Source of the DNA: Salticus scenicus
Lineage: Eukaryota; Arthropoda; Arachnida; Araneae; Salticidae
Direction: 5' to 3'
NCBI GenBank assembly: GCA_963930645.1
Contig: OZ005652.1
Span: 354,495,102 to 354,559,101 of the forward strand
Length of the DNA: 64,000 nt
Every line of letters starts with the position of its first letter. Position 1 is the first letter of the stretch. Positions 36,431-49,023 of this stretch are shown here, one piece after another. The notes beneath the pieces were generated by a model. The model worked only from the letters and a program-made list of their open reading frames with translations. It ran no database searches and was not told the DNA's origin. A program made the position numbers and the translations under genes.

Positions 36431-36694
36431 TGAGCTATATTGAAATGTTTTCTTCAATGTGCGTGTGTACAGTGAGAGATAGAGACTATTCGAGCCAATA
36501 AAATATATTCTTGATGGAAAGGAGGATTCACAAATATTTGGAATTGGTCGTCAACTTCAACTGTCTCCATTTCTTATGTCTACTTAAAATTACTACAAAA
36601 AGTAAAATTAACAAATGAATTTATTTAAAGAATTTAAATAGGGGGACTGAACTACCCTCTCTGATCTAAGTAAAAAGCGATAGCGCACTAATAT

Positions 36695-36873
36695 AAACTT
36701 TGAATAAACACCATAAAATGCAAGGACGTGCAACGATTGTTTCAGATCGAAAGAAAACAAGACCCTTCGAAGGTCGAACAATGAAGACAAGAGTGCTGGG
36801 AAAAAAAATAGGCTTTCGACGCGACACAAATGCTGGGAGTTCTTGCATCTTATGGTGTATATTCAAAGTTTTT
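36695..36873 (-). mobile_element. Short palindromic element, second copy
   Basis: The ends aaactttgaataaacaccat and its near-complement (atggtgtatattcaaagttt) match the element at 15172-15325. The interior matches only on the minus strand, so this copy is inverted relative to the first. The minus strand has GAAACAAT-C-GTTGC where the first copy has GAAACAATTGTTGC. The CTGATGA core is degraded to cttcgaa, so any ribozyme is dead. Open frames on both strands here are artefacts of the palindrome. Confidence 0.75.
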
Positions 36874-38779
36874 CACTTATTACTTATGAATGCTAGTTCT
36901 GGGGTGCTTTTTTATAATACTCTCTCTCTGTGTATAGTGGAAGTCAATAACCTAAATTTACTCTTAAATTTGAGATAATAAATGATATTATATTTTCACT
37001 AAACTTCAAAAATCATAACTGAAGTCAAACTCCATTGAACTATGTAGCAGTAAACTCCAATATACTGATCAGAGCTGCACGCATGCTGAACATCGAGTGC
37101 CAAACATGATTTTCTTATGGAGAAACAATGGAAAACCTATTTACATTTTTACGTACATACTTTCCAAAAAACTTATTCAGATAAAATGACTTCACATATT
37201 TCGAAGTTTTTATTTTTAACTCGTAACGACTATCTATCACTTCCCAAGTTACGTTTATAAATGAAATATGAAACAAAATAGACGTTTTTTGCGATTCTCA
37301 ACATACAAATGTTCTACGAAAATACTGTGAGGCCTAACGCACTTAATGTAATAAGAACATTTATTAGGCGATAATAGAAATGAAAGAAACATGTAGATGA
37401 ACAGACAATAACATTTTACAGAAGTTTTTTATGAAATGACTTTCAAATGGTATTAATTGACATAGCTACTTGTTTTATCAAGCACATAAAATCTTCAGTT
37501 ATTTGTGAGATACTATTTTACAGTAGAGTAAGTTGTTCAAAAATCTATTCGTAAAGTAGGTTTTTCACTTTTTCTATAAAATACTTCTTACGTAAAATGC
37601 ATTTATTATGTTATGAAACTCATGAATATTATATGTGTTTAGATATTATCTGAATGTCACATACTACAGAAACATAGATATTTTATAAAATTTTATATTA
37701 GGCTGAATGAACATCCTTCATGTTAATGGATAGACAACAATTGCCCTGACAATAAAATGTATATTTTCTGTTCTTCTGATTTTTTATTTTTCATTATATG
37801 AAACTATTTTATAGCTGTTAAATTTTTTTATAAAAATAGAAAATCGTTTAGGGAAATTCTAAAGAAAATTGTTACACAAGTTCTTATGAAGATGGCAAAT
37901 TTTCCCTCCATTGCAAATTTGAATGTAAAGAATACGTTTGAATAACTAATGAACAAGAAAAGAAGTGGAAATATTCTTTTATTTTGCTAGAAAAACTAAA
38001 ACTAGAAGTTAAAATATAACAACATTCAGATTTCTTTGAAAAAGCACGGGGTGTCATGCACACAATTTTCTCTTACCGTGCAATTCAATACTCTGAAAAT
38101 ACATATTGCATATTAATACTTAAGATAAATAAGGTAAGGAAATAAAATTTAATGCTCTTCAAAAACAATCTAAAATAGGTTTAGAAAATAAGTTTATTTG
38201 ATATATGATTCTGTTGAGGGGGGGGGGGTACCTTCCCCTCACCCCCCCTTGAATTATAGTACTTCAAACTATTTAAAATAAAGTAAAAGCTGTTATTAAT
38301 TTGCTTTTAAACGTGCAAATCTTGAACAAATTTTTAAGTGGCAACAAGGGACAGACTTCAAAAGACCAAATTTGAATTTCCTGCATATTATTGTTATGCT
38401 GACAACACATATGCATATAGATGAACCGCTAAAAATTGAATTTTGTAATCCATATATATGCGTAAGCGAAAGTAAAAATACAATGTGTATATTTTTTCTC
38501 CTCCCTGACATATCCGACGTCAGTTTTGTGAATTACAAAAGAAAAAAAAAATATGCAAAAATTACCGCAGCAACAAACAAATAGTAAGTTCGGTAAATTG
38601 TTACAGCCATGTTAATCAATATCAACTTAAACTTTTATAAAAAATTCATGTATATCACAAACTCTATTAATGTTTATCAATATTTTATTATGCTTCCAAT
38701 GGCTATTTTATTATTAATATTCTTTTATTTTTCATTAAATCAAAATTTTGTTCATTGAATTTTGTTTAATAACAATAAT
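36874..38779. other. AT-rich intergenic DNA
   Basis: Nothing recognised. A G-run followed by a C-rich stretch (about 38217-38250, gggggggg...ccccttcccctcaccccccc) could fold back on itself. Opposite-strand frames near 38296-38584 overlap and have no recognisable product. Confidence 0.5.
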
Positions 38780-38924
38780 TATAATCAATAACAGCTATTT
38801 TAATGTCGCAGGTAGGGTTAAATGAAATAAGTTAAGTTCTTTTATTTTTATTTTTCATGATAAATTGGGCAGGCATTTTATAAACACTTTTTTACTAATT
38901 TTTCTATATATAAACATATTAGCC

Positions 38925-38955
<31 letters not shown>

Positions 38956-39330
38956 TTTTCACACATACATAATCAATGACAGCTAATTTAATTTCTCGCA
39001 GGTTGGATTAAAAGAAATAGGTTAAGTTCTTTTATTTATTTATTTTTTTTTTTCATGATAAATTGGCAGGAATTTTATAAACTCTTTTTTATTAATTTTT
39101 CTATATATAAACATATTAGCCGAAAGAAGAAAAAACAAATGGTTTGTCACACATACATAATCAATAACACCTAATTTAATCTCACAGGTAGGGTTAAAAG
39201 AAATAAGTAAGTTCTTTTATTTTTGTTTTTTCATGATAAAATGGGCAGGCGTTTTATAAACTCTTTTTTATTATTTTTTCTCTATATAAACATATTAGCC
39301 AAAAAAAAAAAGAAAAAAAAGAAAGAAAAG
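38780..39330. repeat. Tandem repeat, three units of about 188 bp
   Basis: The marker ggtagggtta (ggttggatta in unit 2) occurs at 38811, 39001 and 39187, giving spacings of 190 and 186. Each unit ends in a (A)n or GAAA-rich run after 'aacatattagcc'. The A-run lengths differ widely (about 23 nt in unit 1). It is non-coding. Confidence 0.88.
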
Positions 39331-40433
39331 GAAATCGCATAATTTTGAGTCAAAGAATATATATATATATATATATATATAAGTATATATATATGTATAA
39401 TAAACCAAAAATTAGCCTATTATATTACCATTTTTCAGAACGTAAAATTAAATTATTACTTATACTTTTTTTTTTTTTTTTTCATATGTCTCATTATGAA
39501 AAAAAAAGGTATTAGACGCACTTAATGAAGATTCTTTAAATATATATATATATATTAAAATCAGTTTTAAGTTTTTTTAAATATTCTTAAATATTATGAT
39601 GCTTTACAATCTAATTACTTGCCATCAAACGATATATCCTAAATATATGAAGAAAATATTTAGTTTTTTTTTTTTTTTTAATAAACACAAAACTGTACTT
39701 TGTCTTTCACTCTGAATAAAAATACAAATATTTTTATTTATGTTTCAAAGCGACATTTTTAAGACAAAAAACGTAAATAAATATAAAAAAGAATAAATTT
39801 AAATAATGCATTCAAATAGGTATTCTTATGCAAATTTCTGGTTAGTTTTTCTTATTTTAAAGAGTTTTGTTTTTCTTTCGTTTATCGAACATTTTTTTTT
39901 TTTTTTTTTTTTTAATTTTTCCCTTATATTTTCAACTTTATTAATATAAATATATATATATATATATTGTTGAAATATTTTCGGAGTGTATAAAATAATT
40001 TTAAGCAATCTGTTTAGTAACATTTTCCGAAACTGATAATGAAATATTGATATATTATATAATACGTCATGTTTATTTTTAAAATTGTATTACATTGCTA
40101 TAAAATTTAAATTATATAAATATGACAGACTATAAAAATCGAGTTTTAACTTTTACTTAAATTTCAAAATTAAAAATTTAAGTTTAAAATAATTGTACAT
40201 TATTTTCTTTTAAAGTTTAAAAAATTAAAAATTATACTTCCCTTTTGATATTCAAATTAAGCTATCGACATCTTCTGCACTATCTACTAATACGTATTTG
40301 GATACTTTTGAATTTACACCTTTTGTGAAACATCTAGTAAAATTCTTTAGGAATCATCGTGAAACAACCACAGCCTCATTCACTAATTTTTTAACACTGA
40401 TGTTAACCTGGGAATATGCTAGATTATCTCAAA
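39331..40433. other. AT-rich intergenic DNA, microsatellites
   Basis: (TA)n near 39357-39380, 39539-39555 and 39948-39968; poly(T) near 39465-39482 and 39891-39913. No gene. Confidence 0.6.
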
Positions 40434-40743
40434 ATAGGTATTCACCACGCAAAATCAGCGATTTAACACTCGAGTTAACCCTCGTTGTTTAATCCTTAGA
40501 AATTGATGGGTTCACTCTGTTAAATGAGCATCTTACAGTTACAGCGAAAACACCCTTGTTTACTTTTTTAACACATTGCTCTTTGATTAACCAATCATCG
40601 AGACTCTTACAGATAACTCTGGGGTCAAGTAATCTACGGTTGGTGAATACGAAAACTTTCTAACCCAGAGTTAAGAGAGCGTTAACTCTAACTTAAGTGT
40701 TACGTGAACCAAGGGTTAACGCTGGTTTCGTGAATAAGGCCGT
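40434..40743. mobile_element. MITE-like element with imperfect terminal inverted repeats
   Basis: The left side reads aggtattcaccacgcaaaat then cagcgatttaac. The reverse complement of the right end reads ggccttattcacgaaacc then cagcgttaaccc. The match is imperfect but colinear, and gttaac words recur internally. About 310 bp, no coding capacity. The superfamily is not assigned and no clear target duplication was found. Confidence 0.4.
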
Positions 40744-42195
40744 AAGAGTATAAAGATCATGTTATACCTCATATATTTTAACAAAAGGTTTGTCCTGTAG
40801 AAGAAAAGGGGATCAATAAAAATATCAACAAAAATCAAAATAATTTAGATCATCCTGTAAAATGTAATATTTATAAGACATTTTGGCAGTAGCATGTGAT
40901 TATGAGGATTTTCTAATTTTTTATATAATTTTTTATGAGGGTACCACATAGATTCTGGGAGATTTAATGGTTTCTTTCAAAAAATGTCAAAAAAATTCTT
41001 GTTTTTAATTATATCACGTAGGGGATTAAACCCAGTGCGAAGTCATTTTTAGAAAACTTGTCGTACTACATTAGACACAATAAGAATTACTACAATAAGA
41101 ATGCAAAATATTAAATATCTTCGGAAATATGAGCATTTTTACTAAATAATTTTTAACTACGCATGCGACAGCTTTAAAAAAAGTGTTTTGCATAACTTAA
41201 TAGCCAAAATGGTATTGATATTGAATATACTATTGATATTGAGTATATGAATTAAATAGTATTGAGTTACTTATATAACCTTAGTTATATAATCTTTGAG
41301 TTACTTATATTACTTATATATAACATATAGTTTTAGAAACAGTTTTATTTTATGAAAAATTCTCTTTATTGTATGCGATTATTCCCCAATCCCACTTTGG
41401 AAAACTGAAGCTATTATATTTACATAAACTGTAAGCAGAAGACAATTAATTATTCAGGTAAGAGACGGCCACAACCTTCTCTTAAATATTTCCACAAATT
41501 CTGATTAGTCCTGTATATTATTTTTAAATTACAGAAACACAAACTAATGTACTAGCATTCATAGATGAATTTAAAAAAAAGTACGCAGCATGAAGAGCAC
41601 ATGAAGCCTATTACAAACAAAATATTTTTTTTTGTAGTCATGTATTTTTTTTTTTTCCGAATTTTATGAATAATTTTATCAGGAATCACCCTGTGATATA
41701 GATTTATAATGCAGATTCTGGTTATTAATTTTTGTTCATTCATGTCGATAAAAGTCTAAAACACATAGAAACATACCAACTGCTTGAAACCTAGTTTTTT
41801 TCTTTTTACCTGAAACTGGTTATATATTGCGAAATCTCATTTTTGAATATTTGACCCAGAAACAAAACTTCCACTGCCTTCCATGTGCAAGAAAAATTAA
41901 AAATGTCTGCACGTGATATTAAACCATAATATATAGTTTGTTTGTTTTCAGTTGGTATTAGAACTTCATTTATTAAGCTAATTAATGTGTGTTTTTTAAA
42001 AAATGCACCTGTGTATTAATAAAACACTAAATATTTGAAGCAGATTTAAAAAGCAAAATATGGTTTATATATTTTTTTTTTTTCATTTGCTGTGTCTCTA
42101 CCATGTACGGATTTGTTAAATGGGCCAGTTGTGCTTCTCCAATTTAGGTGTTGACGTGATTATGTAATTGAGAGCCATTCACTATTTTTATAAAT
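40744..42195. other. AT-rich intergenic DNA
   Basis: No gene recognised. A local short repeat of 'ttgatattgaatata' and 'gagttacttatat' words lies near 41214-41330. The 63-residue minus-strand frame at 41552-41743 crosses homopolymers. Confidence 0.5.
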
Positions 42196-42590
42196 GCATG
42201 AGATTTCTTCTTCTTTTTTTATAGTATTCGTTAGTGATATCTAATAAATTAGCGATATCTAATAAATTAGACATTCGTACCTCAAAAGTCCAGTAAATAA
42301 CTTTAAAAACACTATAGAAAAGAAATTCCGCAAATTCAGGAGCAATGATCAACCGATTGAAGCTCATTCTGTCAGATGCATGAGGATGATACTTCTCTTT
42401 TTATAGTATTCGTTAGATATATCTAATAAATTAAACATATTCATTAGTGATATCTAGAAAATTAGAGATAATAAAAAATTAGACATTCGTACATCAAAAG
42501 TCCACTAAATAGCTTTAAACGCACTACCGAAAAGACATTTTGCAAATTCAGGAACAATGATCAACCGATTGAAGCTCATTCTCCTACAGA
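42196..42590. repeat. Tandem duplication, two units about 182 bp apart
   Basis: atagtattcgttag occurs at 42221 and 42403. Both units continue with tatctaataaatta, acattcgtac-tcaaaagtcca and gcaaattcagg-caatgatcaaccgattgaag. The tail of the same family reappears diverged near 47030-47090 (gcaattcaagaacaacgatc), so it is also dispersed. Confidence 0.8.
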
Positions 42591-42797
42591 CGTGAAACTG
42601 CAACCTACAGATGTTAAACTGCACGTACACGAAATTTCTCCCTCTAAAGAAATATATTTCAATTATTTTGGATGTCCCCGTTCGCGACCCATTTGCTTCA
42701 TCTCAAAGAGAAGTTTTATTTGGCTTCCCTATATGATGTAGATTTATAATACTGTGTTCATACCGAATACCACAGACGCTCAATTTCGAAAATTTAA

Positions 42798-42798
<1 letters not shown>

Positions 42799-42832
<34 letters not shown>
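42799..42832. repeat. Poly(A) tract of about 34 nt
   Basis: An uninterrupted A-run. No retroposon body was recognised upstream of it. Confidence 0.95.
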
Positions 42833-42834
<2 letters not shown>

Positions 42835-43176
42835 GTCAAGCTCTACTTTTTATGAATATTAAACGCAATTGATACCTGTAACCTAACCATTTTCCTTGAA
42901 ATGAATTGTTCTACCATTCCCACACTTTATTTTTTATCTTGTTTCATGCATACATCAAAAAACAAAATATGTTTAACCATAAAATTTTAGAGGTTTGTTA
43001 AAATTAAATATTACAAACAACATCACTTGATACAGAAAGTTATAAGCAATATTTAAAGTGACTATGATTCTGAATTATATATTAGCGGCAAAGAGACGTG
43101 TATGTGAAAAGAATCGTTATGCGAAAAGTACTGTTGCCAAACATCACCTTCATTTAGCATTCTGTAGTCCCTATTA

Positions 43177-43730
43177 AAAAAAGATCGGTCCAAATGTCAC
43201 AAGCCAATTTCTCGCAGTCGGACAGTGCTGCTCGCGAAACGACTGTCATGAGACTATCCGAGATATTGTTTAGAGGAAAATTCGATTGGTTTCTGTTTGA
43301 TGACCATATGATATGCCTTTCTGACTTAAATGGAACATACGGAATTTTCGAAACGCAACATACGAAAAAAGATCGGTCCAAATGTCACAAGCCAATTTCT
43401 CGCAGTCGGAGAGTGCTGCTCGCGAAACGACTGTCATGAGGCTATCCGAGATATTGTTTAGAGGAAAATTCGATTGGTTTCTGTTTGATGACCATATGAT
43501 ATGCCTTTCTGACTTAAATGGAACATACGGAATTTTCGAAACGCAACATACGAAAAAAGATCGGTCCAAATGTCACAAGCCAATTTCTCGCAATCGGACA
43601 GTGCTGCTCGCGAAACGACTGTCATGAGGCTATCCGAGATATTGTTTAGAAGATAACTTCAATTGGTTTCTGTTTGATGACCATATGATATGCCTTTCTG
43701 ACTTAAATGCAACATACGGAATTTTGGGAA
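43177..43730. repeat. Near-perfect tandem repeat, three units of 188 bp
   Basis: aagatcggtccaaatgtcac starts at 43181, 43369 and 43557, exactly 188 bp apart. Units 1 and 2 are almost identical; unit 3 changes towards its end (aacttcaattgg; aatgcaacatac). 188 is not a multiple of three, so the frame changes each unit. The minus-strand frames of 75-99 residues through the array therefore do not argue for a protein. G/C content is higher than in the surroundings. Confidence 0.93.
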
Positions 43731-43838
43731 ACTCTTGAAGGCATACATCAAATTGCAGAGAAAGGAAGAATCTCAAGCTATGACGCGAATATATCAGAAA
43801 AAAACTGTGCAGCACAGTGAAACTTAATATAATATTTG

Positions 43839-43890
<52 letters not shown>

Positions 43891-44969
43891 TACATTCCTA
43901 TAAAAAAGAGAAAAATTAATTGCTTTAAAATATTTTTTTTTTCTGATACAAGCTTTCATTTGTGTATGATTCCTTATCGTAAAGGTCATTTTAGGAAACA
44001 GCTGAAAAAACGTTCATTTAATCACCGATATCTCTATGAATTTTTTTTATAATCAACTGTATTTCTTTTATAAGGTGTTATATACAGTTGAGTATTAAAC
44101 TATGTCCAAGCCTTTTGCTACAGTCCATGCATGCGCAGTAATAGATTATTTATTACAACTGTCCATATCTCTTTGAATATTAATTATATTTGATTTAAAT
44201 TATAGTTTAATAATTTAGGCATTTATCGTCATGTTTCTCTAATGTTTCATAAAATTTGAAGAAAAACTTTTGGTATTAAAGAGAAAAAACTTGAAAAACA
44301 TTTTTGCATTATTTAATATAAAATTAATAACTCCTTAAATATTCAAGATATCCTCACAAGGTTCTGTATACATACAAAATATAACATTTATAAGCATATC
44401 TAATGTTTGCAGATTAGTAAAAGATTTTCCGAATGCAGGTTAATCACAAATACTTTTTTAATTTATTGTATTTGTTGTTTTTCTCCTAAGGACCTTCGTG
44501 ACAAATATTTGCTGAAAAATTTGGGGAAAGCCATGTCTTCTTTATTCCCAAAATTCAAGAACAACACAGTAAGTTTTTTCAAGATATTCAACAAAACTTA
44601 AAAAAGCGAAAGTATTTACATTATTTTTTGTCCAGCATCTGTATGCCATAACAATAACGCTAAATGACGTTGTTGTGAGTACACACGTGTCGCCAAAACG
44701 TCAGTCGAATGTGAATCACATTAAATGACAAGCGCCTTACAATGTAACAAATCAGGAATTAATGAAAAGAAAAGACCGAGATAAGTAGTCTTCAGAGAGA
44801 AGAGCAATGTTTTAAAGTATTAAACTTATTACGTGCATCAAATATGTTGTTGTAAGAAATGTAGAATTACACTTCAATCAGATGCAAAGGGCAAACTTTT
44901 CAAGTGTTCTTACATCCGTCTTAAACCACTACTATTTACATGACTTTGCGTTTTAAAAATATACACTCA

Positions 44970-45004
<35 letters not shown>

Positions 45005-45050
45005 AGTATCGTCACAGACATTTAACATAATCTAATTAGAGTACGTTATG
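43731..45050. other. AT-rich intergenic DNA with (TA)n and poly(A)
   Basis: (TA)n at about 43841-43886 and a poly(A) run at about 44969-45002. No gene is recognised. The minus-strand frame 43630-43989 is a TA-tract artefact. Confidence 0.6.
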
Positions 45051-45058
45051 CTAATGGG

Positions 45059-45297
45059 GCCAACCAGAAGCCGAGCGGTTCTGCGCTCAAAGCTGGCAGA
45101 CGTAAGATGCTAGGTTCGATCACAAATCACGCTCGTCGGCCTAAAATTTCGGAGTATTTCGTGGTTTTCTCCGAAACTTGAGTAAGTACGGGCTAGAACC
45201 CCTTACAAAGAACACCGTGGAGAGCAATCCCTTCAGGCCCAGGACCCTAGTGCACGCAATTGTCTTTAATTCCCAGAATACAATCCAATCCGTAATG
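45059..45297 (+). mobile_element. tRNA-derived SINE (Ser/Leu-like head)
   Basis: The head has an A-box-like tract (aagccgagcggttctgcgc) and a good B-box (aggttcgatcac) about 40 bp later, in the arrangement of type II tRNAs. A body of about 170 bp follows, ending near gcacgcaattgtctttaatt. A diverged relative lies on the minus strand at about 49030-49150. Internal A/B boxes imply pol III transcription and LINE-dependent retrotransposition (family knowledge). Confidence 0.65.
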
Positions 45298-45354
45298 CTA
45301 ATGTCACTAAAATTATATTAATCCACTTTAAAAGCACGTAAAATTAAATTTTAT

Positions 45355-46308
45355 TTAAAAGATGTTAAAATTTTATCTGAAGCTTTTCGCTTTTAAATGG
45401 TATAGCATCATCAGGGATTTTTATTACTCTTTTCCATGAGCAGTTTTTAAATAGTTTTCCTTTCGCTGTCAACATTTAAGTATTTTCATAACATGAATAG
45501 CAGCAAAGTCAATTTGAAGTCCGGTGAAGGTTGGATCAAGGAGTTATGAAAGAAAAATAAGAGAAGCTGGAACTATTGAAAAATCACACGAGACTAATGT
45601 AGGAGAAAACCATAATGAACTAGCAGAAATAAACTATACTTTAAATTATTGCACCAAATTACTGGCAAAATTGCAGCATCTTTAGAATTTATTGTATTTT
45701 TGCAATTAATTATATTAATAGCTTCGGAAATGTAAAGTTCTTGGATAATAACTAATTCCGTAATAATTTTGGCTTTATCCCAGGATTAGCTTTTGGGTTA
45801 GCATAAACGAAGTCGACCAGAGTAGAACTATTTCCTTCTTTGATATTACGTATAAGTTCGTGTATTCTTTTGTTTAAAGTCCTCTTAGTTTGTACAATAT
45901 AATAGAAAAGTTCTTTGTTGTTTTCGATGGGAATTTGATAGAGAACTCCAGTGGGTCCGTTTAAACAGCGGTCATGAAAGGTTAGTTGTTTAATATTTAG
46001 AGGAGAACTAAATGGGATAAATAAATTAAATTTACGTTGTATATAATGTTTAAAGCTATAGAATTCTTTACAGAAAGGGATACTATCAGTATAACGAAAT
46101 TTATAGTTGAATCTAGAGTATGATTAATCGGTTTAATTAACATGTGATTTTTTTTATTTTATTAACTATTTTTATAACACTAGATTTACTATATCCTGCA
46201 ATATTACCTTATTGAATAATTTTGTTCATTTGTTGTTTTTCATTAAATTTAAAAGTAGTATAATTTATAAATCGGGTAATGTAGGAATTGTAACTGGAAG
46301 GAGTAGGA
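45355..46308 (-). pseudogene. Penelope-like element fragment with GIY-YIG endonuclease, left (minus) copy
   Basis: On the minus strand, a broken frame carries a CX-rich linker region (TFHDRCLNGPTGVLYQIP), then YYIVQTKRTLNKR and a long tail shared with the right copy. GVLYQIP...YYI and the R-T-L-x-K-R stretch match the GIY-YIG endonuclease of PLEs, although the second Gly is lost (YIV for YIG). The 3' tail carries a hammerhead-like motif at 45375-45420. The RT domain proper is not seen. Stops and indels are frequent. Confidence 0.75.
45375..45420 (-). ncRNA. Hammerhead-like motif in the PLE 3' tail (minus copy)
   Basis: On the minus strand: CTGATGA (45414-45408), one extra T, GCT...AGC hairpin, GAA, AAGCTT minimal hairpin, C, then agat, which pairs in three of four positions with the bases before CTGATGA. 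This is the type I hammerhead order, again with one extra base after CTGATGA. PLE tails are a known location for hammerheads. Confidence 0.5.
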
Positions 46309-46925
46309 ACTGGAGGTGTCTATCAAATTCCCATCGAAAACAACAAAGAACTTTTTTATTATATTGGACAAACTAAGAGGACTTTAAACAAAAGAATGCA
46401 CGAACATATAAGTAATATCAAAGAAGGAGATAGTTCTACTCTGGCCGATTTCATTTATGCCAACCCAACCGCTAACCCTATATGGGATAAAGCCAAAATT
46501 ATTTCCTCACCTCCTACTATCCAAAAACTTTACATTTCCGAAGCTATTAATATAATTAAATGCAAAAATACAATAAATTTTATAGATGCTGCAATTTTTA
46601 TAGTAATTAGGCTCAATATTATACAATAGCTAATAGTTTATTTCTAGTCCATTATGGTTTTTCTGTTATAATAGCCTCGTGTGATTTTTTAATAGTTCCA
46701 GCTTCTCCTATTTTTCTTAACTCTTTTATCCAACCTTCTACGGACTTTAAATTGACTTTGCTGCTATTCACGTAATGAAAATACTTAACTGTTGACTGTG
46801 AAAGGAAAAATATTTAAAAACTGCTCATTTGAAAAGAGTAATAAATATCCCTGATGATGTTTTACTGTTTGAAAGCAAAAAAATCTTCACATAAAATTTT
46901 TAATATGCTTTAAATATAATTTTAC
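46309..46925 (+). pseudogene. Penelope-like element fragment with GIY-YIG endonuclease, right (plus) copy
   Basis: This copy starts abruptly at actggaggtgtctatcaa and is head-to-head with the left copy. The plus frame reads GVYQIPIENNKELFYYIGQT, then KRTLNKRMHEHI, giving both GIY-like and YIG blocks, the Arg and a downstream EH. The same frame is open to 46629. The 3' tail continues to about 46925 and holds a degraded hammerhead-like motif. In PLEs the endonuclease nicks target DNA for RT priming. This fragment has no RT, so it is dead. Confidence 0.82.
46847..46890 (+). ncRNA. Degraded hammerhead-like motif in the PLE 3' tail (plus copy)
   Basis: CTGATGA at 46851-46857 and GAAA at 46871-46874 are kept, but the hairpin between them (gttttactgttt) no longer pairs, and an A-run replaces the minimal stem III. 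It looks like a mutated copy of the motif at 45375-45420. Confidence 0.4.
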
Positions 46926-48905
46926 GTGTTTTTAAAGTGGTTTTAATATAATTAACATATGACACGTATTCAATTTAACTCTTTTTTTTTCTTTTTTTAA
47001 CGAAATAATTTGAGTAAATAGCATTAATTACAATACAAAAAAGAAATTTCTGCAATTCAAGAACAACGATCTACCGCATTAAGCACATTATTATAGAGAG
47101 GTGAGTGTGAATTTTCTTTTTAACTCCTCCAAACATCATTGAAAAGTATTTATGATTTCAGTTTGTCTGTCTGACTGTCCGCGCTCTATTTAAAATTGAA
47201 TAAAGAACATTCTGCTTTGTGTATAAGGACACAAAATAATTCCTAAACATTGCCTTCTAAGAGAGGTATTTCTGTAAACAGTAATTAATTACTTTTATTT
47301 TTCAAAGTTTATAATGAATTTGACATTCATTATTAAGATGCATAAAAAAATGTGTTCTGTAGAATACAATTTGAATAGCCTTAAGATTTACAGGGCTAAT
47401 CAAAAGTATTCAGATGCACTAAGTACCGTAACCGGAAATTGCTGCAATTGTATTATCGATTTTACTGTGTATTTTTAAAACTTCCTAACAATATTGGACA
47501 AAGATGATAATTTAAATTACCACATTTGTCTGAAATTGACATAAGTTATTTACTATGGGATATTTTCTGTTGAAAATGGGATAAATACGACTGCTTGTTT
47601 GTGCATAGGAAACTCAGTTCAAACGATTGCCTTCTATGTGATGTATTGTTAAAACGCATTTTTAATGTTATTTTCTCAGATGATATTGAAACTGACTTAT
47701 GCATTTTTTTTTCTATGTGAAAAATGGTATGATTGGCATTAACTAATTATTAATAATATACATATATATAGTAATGTAATATTATCAGTGCAAACATTTA
47801 AAATTTAAAGATGATTTAATTTCAGTATTCAAACAATTACTCTGATCAAAATGGAAGACCACCCAAATCAAACCAAAAAATAAATAAAGTAAAATCTAAA
47901 TGGATTATAGCAAATTGAAATGAGAAAAAAGCATTATTTGCATTCTAACGTTATAAAGGGCCTGGTAGAATGCAAATATGCTAAAAAATAGATGTTTTTC
48001 TGTCACAAAGAAAGCAAAAACTAAGAATTTCTTTATTCTCAGACCCGAAACACCCATTGTAAATAAAACCAGAAAAAACAAAGATCAAAATAAAACTCAT
48101 CTCTACAAATGATAATCCAATTACCATTTAAAAACGTAGATCAAAATAAATTCACCATTACAAATATTAATCCAAAAATTACTTTAAAAATTATTATAGA
48201 AAAAGAGACAACTTATAGTTTATGAAAAACGAGACACATGTGAAATTTAACAAGCAGATATTAGTTAAAAGCATAGTTAGCTCAAAATTAGCAGTGAACA
48301 TGTAGTAAAATAGAGAATTCTCTAACCTAAACAGGTTGAATCCTTACGTAAATTAGGATTCATTAACATGAATAGTGCTGCCATCTACGTTAATGTTATG
48401 AAAATAATGGGAAAAAAATAATAAATAAAAAAAAATAAAATGAATAAATAATAAAATAAAAAGAAATAAAATACATATAGTGGCTGTACATAATGGCCAG
48501 GAAGCATGGAGCAAAGGTAAAGAAGATATAAACCTATTCAAGCTATTTTTTTTTCTTTTGTTTTGGATTCAGATATTCAATATAGATATTTGAATAGTGC
48601 TGCCATCTACGATTGTAATTTGCCACGAAGATTGAAAGATAATGGGAATAAAAACTAACCATTAAATACCTAATTTAAAAGTATCATAATCTCTAGACTT
48701 AAATTACAGTTTATTGGAATAAAAAAATTTCTAGACCTAAATTCCAATTTTAATTGGAATTAAATTTGAGAGAAAAAAATAATAGTTATTATTTTTTTAA
48801 TTAAGTGTTTCGGATATCCATTAATTAATAATAATTTTTTAAAGAATTGAAATTGCACGTTTTGATATATCAGTGCAGATTGAATACTTGATTCGATGTA
48901 TTCAA

Positions 48906-48941
<36 letters not shown>

Positions 48942-49020
48942 TTTCTTTTTTAATTTTAAGATTGAAAAAGAAAGTGTATTATTTCTAAAGGTCAAACATA
49001 AAAGTTTGTTATCATATTGT
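46926..49020. other. AT-rich intergenic DNA with dispersed short repeats
   Basis: No gene seen. gaatagtgctgccatctacg occurs at about 48370 and again at about 48592 in direct orientation, 223 bp apart. A repeat near 47390-47515 recurs diverged near 50285-50410 and 51065-51150. Poly(A) at about 48910-48938. Confidence 0.55.
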
Positions 49021-49023
49021 TAT

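Noticed and set aside
36608..36978. Three overlapping frames of 66-92 residues on both strands
   Set aside because: They share coding because the DNA is palindromic; no known protein motif.
43154..43627. Repeated minus- and plus-strand frames of 75-99 residues that look like a repeated protein
   Set aside because: They are created by the 188-bp DNA repeat; since 188 is not divisible by three, the frame is not kept between units.
43177..43730. Possible CRISPR-like array
   Set aside because: Units are 188 bp and directly adjacent, with no short repeat plus unique spacer structure; the sequence is eukaryotic.
45059..45140. Functional tRNA gene
   Set aside because: A- and B-box-like tracts are present, but the arms do not close into a proper cloverleaf and a SINE body follows directly.
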